A stretch of 64,000 bases of DNA, taken from assembly GCA_021927905.1 (NCBI GenBank), contig BLLK01000029.1:682001-746000 (forward strand). The letters are read 5' to 3'. The translations under genes and the position numbers were made by a program. Within the stretch, counting starts at the first letter, position 1. Each line of letters starts with the position of its first letter. Source of the stretch: Chaetoceros tenuissimus. Taxonomy: Eukaryota > Bacillariophyta > Thalassiosirophyceae > Chaetocerotales > Chaetocerotaceae. The notes under the pieces were generated by a model, which had not been told where the DNA came from, ran no database searches, and saw only the letters and a list, made by a program, of their open reading frames with translations. Below, one piece after another: positions 1 through 9,576 of the stretch.

Positions 1-2180
1 ATTGCTTGATGTAGGAGAAGGCCGCAAATCAACGTAGATGTAGCAACAACGTGCGGGTTATTGATCCCGAAAATATCAAATAAAGACGCAATCGTATACA
101 GAAAACTCAGACATCCAATGAGTGCACATGAGTTCCATAATGCATATTTATCTGCAGAGCTCGACAATAGTAACGAGATGAGGACAGATGTCACGATTTT
201 CAAATATCTAGCTACTGAGAATAAGAGGGCTGTGATGACAAGGATGTTGCAAGCTGGGTAGCCAGGAATCACCATTAATTTCGATCCACTCTCATCTGAT
301 AGGAAAATATGCTGATGTAGCATGTACAATTCCAAAGAATACATTCCAATGGCTTTGAACAATTTACTGTGGGAACTGCGAAGTGCAACTGTAGAGTTCC
401 TGAAGAAAATATACCATAGAATTGGAAGAAATCCAAAATAGGAGTTGATAGCATTGTACATAAATTTCTTTGCATGAAAGGGACCAAGATACCATAATCC
501 AAATGCAAATGTGATTGTTGCTCCGATGATACCCTTGAATACGAGCTCAGTTGAAGTTCCGAGCTTTTCCAGTCTTCGAAGAGTTAAACTTGTCACATCT
601 TTATTCACTGCAAAAAGCATCCCAATTAATGGTGCCCAATGGTGCAAATGACCCTGGAAATAAAATTCCCAGAGTCGTCCGTATTGAGCACCTGAAGTAG
701 ACGACTGAGACCTTCCAAATATGATTGCATGTACAGGCCATAGTCGAAGTGGACAATCCCACAATAAGAAAATAAATAGAGCAGCTATCATCATTTTGAT
801 TCGCAATCCAAATTTTGTATAGTTTTTACTTTTTCTCCAACAAACTGTAGCATATACCAAAATTACGAAATATGTGTGAACCGCACATGCTTTGTAAAAT
901 ATATATGGCTTGTCAAGTGCCAAGCAAAGGAATAATGCCGAAAGATTTATCCTAAGCAATATCTTTAATAGCCTTCGAAAGCTGTAGTCTTCCTGCTGTA
1001 AAAAATAGCAGGTGTGCCCATAACCCGTGAGGAATAGAAAAGCAGATGTTCCAACTTTCGATAGATTGTAGTATGGATTATAAACATCTCCTAGATCTGG
1101 ACTATATCCGATATTGTGATGCTGACTCTCAAAAGCTCTACCAGCATTTGCACTTTGGTACACTAAATAGCAGAGAGTCAGAGCGCCCTTCAACTCTAAA
1201 GTTTGGTGAAGGTTTAACACATCTTTGTCTTGTTCCTCTGCAAAAGTAGGAACCCCCATCATTTCATGATCCATAAGTTCTCGACTTTCCATATCTCTAT
1301 CATCATTATCACTCGTTAGAATATCCTCTAACAAATGATCACTACCGCCATCAGATTCCTGTCCTGTTTTCAGCGTATCTTCGCTATTCACTGAACTGGC
1401 TACCAAGGATGAAGCATCGTCTTTGTCTAAAGAAGCAACAGATTTGTCTTTTTCTAGTAGAGACTCCAAATCTGTAGAATTAATGGATGTGTTTCCAGAA
1501 GCCATTCTTCCTTCTGAAGTCATTGATTGCTTTTGTATGTTGATGTTTTCAACTGAAGCGCTCAATGTGGATCCACCAAAAGAAGACCCTCCAAATGAAG
1601 ATGCTCCAACTGAGGTCCCGTAGGAACTGGCTCCCACAGAAGTTGTTTCCGATATATTGTCATCTTCCACATAAATGTTTAGATCCCCATATTTATCTTT
1701 CATAAAACTTCCGTTTTCTTTCCATGTAAAAAACCCAATTGTAATAACCAAAATGATTGTAAATACGAAGGAATCTTCATCAAAATCTTGCCTTTCGACA
1801 CTTCTAAATGGTGGATGCTTCTCGCAAATGAATGTGCACATTATGATCAAACCAAGGATAGAAAAGTGATGGAATAACACATATATTGGTACAAAAGTAC
1901 CCTTCAAAGTAATTTCATGAGGGTCACTTTTGTGAATATTCCTAGATATCCTAAGCGCCTCTCGTATAGCTGAATCATGATGTGAGATGTGAGAATCCTT
2001 GAAAAATCAAAGATATAGGGGAAGGTTTGAATGATAATACGCACCTCTGGTATCTTCTGTTAAGAATGCCTTGGCAGCCATTCCAATAGTTACGAAGATG
2101 ATGGAGCCAAAAAAGAGAATACATACTATAGTAGAAGGAGGCAAATCCTCAAAGGCACCGTAAAACGTAGGTTCTCCCAT
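1..2180 (-). CDS. CAS1-domain multi-pass O-acetyltransferase (CASD1/RWA-like), partial
   Basis: Exons run 2180-2045 and 1969 to the left window edge. The intron at 2044-1970 is 75 bp, starts GTGCGT and ends TTCAG, phase 1. About 700 residues are visible and the frame stays open to base 1, so the C-terminus is cut off. One N-terminal membrane helix is followed by a soluble Ser/Gly-rich linker with repeated GASS(Y/F)G units. A helix-rich region then carries the CAS1 signature LTGYGHTCYF, followed by DKPYIFYK and later LYMLHQHIFL. The family (human CASD1, fungal Cas1p, plant RWA) transfers acetyl groups to sialic acid or cell-wall polysaccharides in the Golgi. The lumenal SGNH catalytic domain that precedes the helices in CASD1 and Cas1p is missing, so the layout is closer to RWA. 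The acceptor sugar cannot be told from the sequence. Confidence 0.85.
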
Positions 2181-2580
2181 CTGGATTCTAAACTAAAATG
2201 ATTTCTTTACGTAGACAACCTACAAACAAGGCTTGCAGCTACAGAGCCCTTTGCGATTTTTCAGCAGAGTAATATGGAGAAATAAAATAGGCAGCAATCT
2301 CAATCAAACTGACCACCATTCAATAAGAAAGGCAGAGTGCGTAGTAAAAGTGTAAAAGTACAATACTAGACGGAGAAAAGTTGGTCTTTCAGCCGAAACC
2401 AAATGACTTCTGACACATGTCAGAGTCATAGGCGCGCCTTTTTCATCTACCACCCATTTTTCTCCTTTTTCACTTTTTGAAATACCTTTACCATCTACCA
2501 TACCGTACAATCCATAATTGTAATATCATTTGTATTTTCAATAGAACAACAAGTACTGAATAAGTAGAATATGTCAAGCT
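2181..2580. other. Intergenic, divergent promoter region
   Basis: 400 bases lie between the divergent starts of the CAS1-domain gene and the TadA-like gene. Short open frames here show no recognisable protein. It must hold the promoters of both genes, but I see no clear motif. Confidence 0.5.
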
Positions 2581-3387
2581 ATGATGGAAACTAGGCACCT
2601 AATTTTCTTTTTTCTCCTAATTTCCTTTCATGATTTTGGAGCAAAGTCTCTTCAGCTTTTACCGCTTCGACGAAGAGGTAAAAAGGCAAACATATCTACC
2701 TTTTGGAAAAATCGACATTCTGGGAAAATGCAGAATATAAAGGAAATTTCAATTGTTTTACCCCGAAATAAAACGGGTGCAGAGAGACAAAGATTTGTGG
2801 ATGAATATATTATGGACATGGCAATGGAGCAAGGACGGGAAGCAGGGAATAAATATAGCGAAGTCCCAATAGGAGCAATTGTTGCAAAACAAAGCAATTG
2901 TGACATTAATAATGATGAAATACTAGCCATAGATGTTCAAATTCTATCTGAGGGACAGAATCAAATCGAAACAACACAAGATGCCTCTGCACATGCAGAA
3001 ATCCAAGCTCTACGAAGAGCTGGTACCACAGTCAATAATTGGAGGTTGCTCAATGCAACTTTGTATTCAACATTAGAACCGTGTCCTATGTGTCTTTCTG
3101 CATGTCAAGCATTTCGCGTTTCACGCATAGTGTATGGGGCGCAAGATCTTCGACTTGGAGCTGTTGAAACTTACATGAATTTGTTAGAGTATGATCATCC
3201 ATTTCATAATAACATAGAAGTCGTCGGTGGGGTAAGAGGGGAAGAAGCAAAGGAGTTACTGGTAAGTTTTTTTCGTGAGAGACGGAAAAAGGGTAAGCGA
3301 AGTATTTCTGATGAAAATGCTGAACAAAATAAGGACTTGGGCACTGTAAGTCGTCTTTGGAAGAGACTTAGAAGCCCAAAGCAGTAA
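2581..3387 (+). CDS. TadA-type tRNA adenosine deaminase, probably organellar
   Basis: 268 residues, no intron. The cytidine/deoxycytidylate deaminase fold is clear. Zinc ligand His138 and proton-shuttle Glu140 sit in HAEIQALRRAG. Cys168 and Cys171 sit in TLEPCPMC. The stretch NNWRLLNATLYSTLEPC and the C-terminal SFFRERRKKG match bacterial TadA and plastid TADA closely. These enzymes deaminate adenosine 34 of tRNA-Arg(ACG) to inosine so that one tRNA reads several CGN codons. The first about 25 residues are a hydrophobic signal-peptide-like segment, followed by a basic stretch, as expected for import into a secondary plastid. There is no perfect Ala-Phe junction, so plastid targeting is an inference. 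The cytosolic ADAT2/3 pair would not have this leader. Confidence 0.85.
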   Translation: MMETRHLIFFFLLISFHDFGAKSLQLLPLRRRGKKANISTFWKNRHSGKMQNIKEISIVLPRNKTGAERQRFVDEYIMDMAMEQGREAGNKYSEVPIGAIVAKQSNCDINNDEILAIDVQILSEGQNQIETTQDASAHAEIQALRRAGTTVNNWRLLNATLYSTLEPCPMCLSACQAFRVSRIVYGAQDLRLGAVETYMNLLEYDHPFHNNIEVVGGVRGEEAKELLVSFFRERRKKGKRSISDENAEQNKDLGTVSRLWKRLRSPKQ

Positions 3388-3837
3388 CTTTGATTGATAA
3401 CTTCTTTTTTATATAAATAATGATCATTATCGCCACTGAAACTTAGAATGAATTCATAAGCTAAGAATTGAAACAAGATCATGTTGTTTTAAATTGTTTT
3501 CTTTTTTTCTATGACGATACTTACTACTTGCACTGTACATTTCTTGGCTATCTACATAGCTAAATGTAGACGGGTGGGAACACTCTAATAGTCATTAGCT
3601 TTAGTCGTAGCTAGCTAGAAGAGCCGGGAAAAAATCCTGTATGTTTGTGCCCGCTGGAACCGACAGAGGGCAGAGGGCTAGTCTACTACACTGTCATCTA
3701 CCACTCGTAACAATACCTATCGATGAAATAGATAGATGATCAACTGAACCTCAACCAACTACTAAGTGTATGTTGAATGTAGGCACAACACACCATTATT
3801 CTTCTGAGTTCACACTATCTTAAAAAATTGTACAATT
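3388..3837. other. Intergenic
   Basis: 450 bases between the TadA-like gene and SPCS3. I see no coding frame, RNA gene or clear repeat; it should hold the SPCS3 promoter. Confidence 0.4.
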
Positions 3838-4530
3838 ATGCACACTGTTTGGGTTCGTTTGAATGCCGTAGTCTTCTTTGGTCTCTCGGCTCTTCTAGGT
3901 TTCTCTGTTCTTGCAGCGATCTCCAAGATAGGCCATGCAAATAGACATGTCCCAGGTAAGTTCTATAATCTATTTCAGTTTCAGAAGATTTTTTAGTATG
4001 AGAGAATTGTCTCTACAGTACTTTTATCTATCTAGTTGTGTAGCTTCCTTGTTCTTTTCAATCACCTCTGATTATACAAAACTAATGTCGTATCTTCCTT
4101 GTCAATAGATGTTAAAACCTTAAAGTTGAAGAGACTTAAATCTTTGAAATCACACGGAGGCGTTGATCGAGCTCTGTTAAATTTTGATCTTCATGTAGAT
4201 CTCAATCCAGCGTTCCATTGGAATATCAAGCAATTGTTTGTATATGTTGTTGCTTCTTACAAGTCAGATAAAAATAAGAACAATCAGATTGTGCTTTGGG
4301 ATAAAATTGTTGAAGCGACAGATCCTCCAGAGAGTAAAATCATTAAGCAGGATAGCATTTTTGTTAAATATGCATTGGTTGATCAAGGGGCAGATTTAAG
4401 AGGAAGAGATGTTGAGCTTCAAATTATGTGGGATCATATGCCTTTGACTGGTCTTTTGTACATGGGAGAGCAGGATAAGAGTACCGTTTCGTCCTTTACC
4501 CTACCATATGACTACACAAGTGGAAGATAA
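3838..4530 (+). CDS. SPCS3: Signal peptidase complex subunit 3 (SPC22/23)
   Basis: Exons 3838-3955 and 4109-4530 encode 179 residues; human SPCS3 has 180. The intron (3956-4108) starts GTAAGT, ends CAATAG and is phase 1. An N-terminal membrane anchor (about residues 9-31) is followed by a lumenal domain. That domain carries the family signature DLNPAFHWNIKQLFVYVVA and NQIVLWDKIV. The subunit is a non-catalytic, essential part of the ER signal peptidase, which removes signal peptides from secreted and plastid-bound precursors. The first exon was missing from simple open-frame views because its 39 codons lie before the intron. Its start MHTVWVRLNAVVFF aligns with the human N-terminus, which supports this start. 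Confidence 0.93.
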
Positions 4531-5036
4531 TCTTGGAAAATGGATGAGATAAGCTATGAAAAAAAAATAAAAAGTAAATCTCTATTATTTGAGTTTTACA
4601 AACCGACATACTTCTCATGAGATGAGGTTCGAGTGTTTGACTTTTTGTTTCTCTTCTATTTGAATTTTAAGAGCAGCAACATGAATGCATTAAGAGTTGT
4701 TTTCCAATAAATAGGAATGGAATTTTATGGCTTTACTATGTATATTGTTGCAATTAATATGACGGATATCATAGTCAGTCTAATCAATCACCTTTCCTTT
4801 CAACCTTTCAAATTGAAAATTGTATGATCTTGATCACGAGAATCTTTGTGCGAAGTGGTATGAGCATTGAAACGGTATTCATTCTACAAACACGGAAGAA
4901 AGATTGGAACATAAGCGTATTCAAAAAGTAGTCACTATTTTATGCGCACCAAGTTTTGTTTGTATCCTATGTAATAGCTGTATTTAAACCTTTATTGTAA
5001 GTATCTTTCAATTGTAATCGAAACAACTAAGATAAT
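4531..5036. other. Intergenic between convergent genes
   Basis: 506 bases between the 3' ends of SPCS3 and KASII. AT-rich, with no coding frame or RNA gene that I can recognise; it probably holds both 3' untranslated regions. Confidence 0.4.
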
Positions 5037-6804
5037 TTACTCCTCGTATTTGTCAAAAATCAAAGCACAGTTGGTTCCTCCGAATCCGAAACTATTTGAC
5101 ATAGCACGAGTGAATCCTCCCTCCTTCTTTTCTGTTAGAATATTCATTCCTTCTGCTTCATCAACAAGGTCAACAATATTAGCAGACTCAGCCATGAAAT
5201 CGTTTTTCATCATAAGAATTGTGTAAATTGCCTCGTGAACTCCAGCAGCTCCAAGTGCGTGACCGGATAAACTCTTGGTGGATCCAACGTTAGGCTGGTA
5301 TCCCTCCTCGTCGAATCTTCTCTTAATTGCTGCAAGCTCCATTACATCTCCAACAGGGGTAGAGGTTCCGTGAGTGTTGATGTATTCAACCTTCTTCTCT
5401 CCTCCCTTTTGGTTAGCCTCATCCATAGCAAGCTTCATGCATCTTTCTCCTCCTACTCCTGATGGAGCTACCATATCGTATCCATCAGAGTTTGCACCAT
5501 ATCCAACCAACTCTGCGTAGATCTTTGCTCCACGAGCCTTTGCATGTTCAAGTTCCTCAAGAATTACAACTCCTCCACCTCCAGCAATTACGAAACCATC
5601 ACGGGTCTTATCAAATGCACGGGAAGCAGTTTTTGGTGTGTCATTGTAAGATGATGAAAGAGCCCCCATACAGTCAAACATAGCAGTGAATCCCCAGTCC
5701 TCTGCTTCTCCTATTTATTCAAATGCAACAAAGAATTTAGATATTGCAGTCATCAACATTACCAATTCGTTAACTTCATTTTTCAAGAAAACTTACCAGC
5801 TCCGCAAAAAGCCATGTCACTCTTTCCCAACAAAATTTGCTCGAAACCGGTTCCGATGCAATGAGCTCCAGTACTACAAGCACTAGAGATAGAATAGGAT
5901 GGTCCCTGAAGTTTGAACGCGGTACTAAGAACAGCACTTACGGTGGATCCCATCGATCTTGTTACACGGAAAGGTCCAACCTTGTTCTTCCATCTCTTGT
6001 TTCCAGAGTTGACAGCATCAACGGTCTCAGTGATATCAGGAATACTTGTTCCTCCCTGTCCTAGAATTCCTGCAACACGAGGATTCTCTTCGTACTCCTC
6101 TGGTTTGAGGCCAGCATCTTCAACAGCTTTTTTCATTGCAATGTATGCGTATTTAGCATTCTGCCCCATAAAGCGAAGTGACTGCTTTGGAATGAGCTCC
6201 TTGTAATCTTCATCGGTTAAATTCGGTCTTCCGCAAATGTTAGCCTTCATTCCCAATTCAGCATATTTTTCGCTAAATTCAATTCCACATTTTGCCTCCT
6301 TCAAACTTTCGGTTACCTCCTCGAGAGTGTTTCCTAGACAGGAAGTGATTCCCATTCCAGTTACTACTACACGGCGATCAGCCATGGAAAGCTCGGTAGT
6401 GGTTGCACGTGTCTTGGTCTCAGCTAAGGTAGGAAGAAAAATCAATGTGAGAAAAACAAACAAGAATTACATCCGTATGTCTAGATGGGTGCGATATCAA
6501 CTTCTGAAGCATTTTGCGATATCTTTCAAAGTGTCAGCATCGGAGGGCACTTTGAAGAAAATATTTTGTCCATAATGTTGCAAGAACACAGTATTTCACA
6601 CATATATTTCACTCTTCCTATGCATGAGAGTTTGCAAGATCTTGAAATATTCAGGGTTTACTGTCCATTTCACTCACCAGCAACATTTCTGGATTGAAGC
6701 TGAACACTTCCAACAAAAGTCGATCCAACTTGGGTGGAAGGAGCAAAAGCGTTGACGCTATTGATGGTAAGGACGCAGAATGCGGTAGCTAGTGTAAGTT
6801 TCAT
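5037..6804 (-). CDS. fabF: Plastid beta-ketoacyl-ACP synthase II (KASII)
   Basis: Exons are 6804-6678, 6423-5797 and 5710-5037, giving 475 residues. Introns 6677-6424 (254 bp) and 5796-5711 (86 bp) have GT..AG ends and keep the frame. The enzyme condenses malonyl-ACP with acyl-ACP in plastid type II fatty acid synthesis, typically C16 to C18. The Cys-His-His triad is visible: ACSTGAHC (about residue 222), NTHGTSTPVGD and KSLSGHALGAAG. The small first exon encodes a bipartite plastid leader: a signal peptide ending SVNAFAPS, whose Ala-Phe-Ala-Pro junction is the classic diatom ASAFAP-type cleavage site, then a short transit peptide. The intron after the leader exon separates targeting from enzyme, a common arrangement in genes moved from the endosymbiont. 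Confidence 0.96.
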
Positions 6805-7297
6805 GTTGTTTCGAAGTATGATAATGATTCTTTCACTGTGTTTCAGCGATAAGATTGTGTTTAGTAGCAAAGACAAAGGTGCCAAGTGTTTGTTCAATTA
6901 CGTAGTACAGCAGCAGTACAACACAATAAGAGTTGGCGAGAGACATGAAAGCCACAGGCAGGAGAGGGGGTAAACGTTGGGAAAATCTTTGTGACGTACT
7001 TTCATGAAACGGTTAACGTAGATACCTAACCGTCGACTTAAATTTTAACCTGAGCTTCGACGACAGAAGCATACCGAGTAGTTAGCTTTATTTGGCTACT
7101 TGCACTGCTACAACAGAAATGTGTACGTACTTATTGGTACTCATCGTTACATCAGTATCAATCGCATTGTTGTTTGAACTGAAACCCTTTCCCTCTCTAC
7201 TCGTATTTACTATTATTCTTTCTAATTGAATAACTACAATCTTTAGAAGACTACTGATATAAGTAAACATACAGATAGAGCGCAAGTAGAGAAAAGA
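6805..7297. other. Divergent promoter region of KASII and glucosidase II beta
   Basis: 493 bases between divergent genes. A TGACGT half-site occurs at about 6992. No other motif stands out and no coding frame is convincing. Confidence 0.4.
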
Positions 7298-9559
7298 ATG
7301 AGAATCGTTGGAATATCTCTACCTCTTTTAGCGCATATCTTGCTAAGCCTCATTCATTGGACAACGGCTGAAAATGTTGTGAAATGTATTCATCCCTTTA
7401 CCCTTGTAGAACACATCTTGACCCCTGAGGAAATCAACGATGACTACTGCGATTGCATTGATGGTTCAGATGAAACAGAAACCAATGCATGTGCTGGAGT
7501 TGCAGATTGGGCAAGTAGTTCCCCAGGAATGAATAATAAAGAAGAGACAGACTCTGTATCTTTTTCTTGTCCTCAGCAGAATATTCTCCTCCCTACCAGT
7601 CGTCTCAATGATGAAATATGCGATTGCTGTGATGGAAGCGATGAGCAATATTCAGATTTTGACTGCCCAGATATTTGCGAGGAGGTTTTGAAGAACGAAA
7701 GGGAGCGTGCTCAAAAGCTATTGTACAATTACAACAGTGGATCCAAATTGAGACAAGCTAATGTTCAAGAATTCCAGACTGTTGTGAAGAATGCTTTCCA
7801 GGAAATTCAGGAAATGCGACTTGAAAAGAAGCCTCTACAAGAATTAGTGAAATCTCTAGAAGAGAAACTATCCATTGAAAAGACTAACGTTGTAAACTCG
7901 CATTTGAATCAAGTCGAAGTGATGCTGAATGAAATTATTGAGAATGCAAAGAATTCACCAGGCTCTACTATTTTCAATGAAATCTGGAGACTTGAGATGG
8001 AAGAAAAGATGGAATTTGTTGCTGCAATTTGCCAATTGTATGGAGAAATGAATGCAGATAATGGGAGAGAAAAGGCTTGTGAACCGTTGAAACGAGCTGC
8101 TCTCGATATTGGTTTGATTTGGAACGAAGCTGAAGGAAGAGTGTACATTGGAGATCATAGTGCACTTACTGAAATTTTGTTAGAAGCCGAGGGTCTAGTG
8201 CAGAAGGATAGTGATGACGAAGATTCAGAGTGGAGGGATCCAGAGGATGATATACTTGACAATTACTATCGGGGAGATGACGACTACCATAAGGATAATT
8301 ATTACGACGACGATGATGAAGATGAGTCACATAGAAAACAAACACATGCGAGTGATGTGAAAAAAGCTGACAATAGTGGACATTATGGTGACCATGACAA
8401 ATTTCACAGTAAATTCGGAATAATTATGCGCAGTAATTTCCATAGTCATGCAAAAGAAGTTGTTGAAGAAATTAAGGCAATATTAAATGAACATGAAGAA
8501 GATAAAGAAGAAAAAAGTACCTGGGACGATGACGATGAAGAAGAAGTCGCAAATGGCGATAACACTGGCAGTGAAAATACTGCAGAGGACACTAATCCTT
8601 CAATTGATCCAATGGCCTTACAAATGGTACAAAGTAGTCTCAACTCAAAGATTGGTAAAGTTGAGTACGGAAACATGTTGGCAAAGTCTGCAAAAACGAT
8701 GATGACGCTTTTCAGAGAAGCAGTCGATGAAGATAAGTTCTCTTTTTATGTTGACAGGTTGCTTGTAGAATTAAGCAACTTGTCTTCACTGAGCAACATT
8801 GACTTACATGAGATTTTTGCTGTGGTTGCTTCTGATGTTGAAGAGGAAACTTGCTTTTCGCCGTATACATCACTCTGCGTCCCAGAACCGAAGGTTGACG
8901 CCTTGGCAGAACGCTGCAAAGTCAGGGTGAATTTTTCATGTGAAAGAGAACAGAAAGCTTTGCCAACCAACATTCCTGATGGTTATTTTGGCTACTTCCT
9001 TCCAAAAGCAAGAGACTCGAATGATGCATTATCTGCACCGTTCCAAGATTATAACAAGACTATGTTCAAGAAGACTGACATTAGGGAGATAGAGTCGAAC
9101 CTCAAAAATGCTAAGAGTGACCTAGAAAACTTGAAAAAGAGGATCTCCGAGAAAAAGGTCGAATTTGGCATCGATGATGATGATGCCAAATATGGTATCG
9201 ATGGAGAGCTGTACTCTATTCGTGATGAATGCTTTGACATTATTAGTGGAAAATACACATATGAAGTCTGTCTTTTCAAACGGGCATACCAAAGAGAAGG
9301 TGAAGCAAAGACTGGAGGTACTGATCTCGGTAAGTTCGAAGGTGCTTCCATCGACGAAAAAACTGGGTCGAGAGTTTGGAGTTGGAAGGGAGGAGCTAAA
9401 TGCTGGAATGGGCCACAAAGATCAGCAAAGGTCATCATTACATGTGGTGCAGAAAACAAGCTCATATCTGCAGATGAACCAAATATCTGTGAATACGAGT
9501 TTAGGATGGAAAGTTATGTGGCCTGCGATGAAAAGTATCGAATGACAAATAATCTTTAG
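7298..9559 (+). CDS. Glucosidase II beta subunit (PRKCSH-like)
   Basis: 753 residues, no intron. A signal peptide (about residues 1-24) is followed by two cysteine-rich LDL-receptor class A-like modules containing CDCIDGSDET and CDCCDGSDEQ, then a coiled coil, a long acidic middle (about residues 300-430) and a C-terminal mannose-6-phosphate-receptor homology domain. In that domain TYEVCLFKRA, CWNGPQRSAKVIITCG and CEYEF match the human protein. The subunit holds the catalytic alpha subunit in the ER and recognises mannose on N-glycans during removal of the second and third glucose. Unlike the human protein the C-terminus ends RMTNNL with no HDEL or KDEL. It is longer than human PRKCSH (about 530) because of the acidic middle. 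It converges with the next gene with only 17 bases between stop codons. Confidence 0.93.
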   Translation: MRIVGISLPLLAHILLSLIHWTTAENVVKCIHPFTLVEHILTPEEINDDYCDCIDGSDETETNACAGVADWASSSPGMNNKEETDSVSFSCPQQNILLPTSRLNDEICDCCDGSDEQYSDFDCPDICEEVLKNERERAQKLLYNYNSGSKLRQANVQEFQTVVKNAFQEIQEMRLEKKPLQELVKSLEEKLSIEKTNVVNSHLNQVEVMLNEIIENAKNSPGSTIFNEIWRLEMEEKMEFVAAICQLYGEMNADNGREKACEPLKRAALDIGLIWNEAEGRVYIGDHSALTEILLEAEGLVQKDSDDEDSEWRDPEDDILDNYYRGDDDYHKDNYYDDDDEDESHRKQTHASDVKKADNSGHYGDHDKFHSKFGIIMRSNFHSHAKEVVEEIKAILNEHEEDKEEKSTWDDDDEEEVANGDNTGSENTAEDTNPSIDPMALQMVQSSLNSKIGKVEYGNMLAKSAKTMMTLFREAVDEDKFSFYVDRLLVELSNLSSLSNIDLHEIFAVVASDVEEETCFSPYTSLCVPEPKVDALAERCKVRVNFSCEREQKALPTNIPDGYFGYFLPKARDSNDALSAPFQDYNKTMFKKTDIREIESNLKNAKSDLENLKKRISEKKVEFGIDDDDAKYGIDGELYSIRDECFDIISGKYTYEVCLFKRAYQREGEAKTGGTDLGKFEGASIDEKTGSRVWSWKGGAKCWNGPQRSAKVIITCGAENKLISADEPNICEYEFRMESYVACDEKYRMTNNL

Positions 9560-9576
9560 GTAAAATACTATATTAT

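Noticed and set aside
2304-2510. Minus-strand open frame in the first divergent promoter
   Set aside because: Short, no family resemblance and odd composition; no support as a gene.
8487-8702. Lysine-rich plus frame inside glucosidase II beta
   Set aside because: Shadow of the acidic middle of the real gene in another frame.
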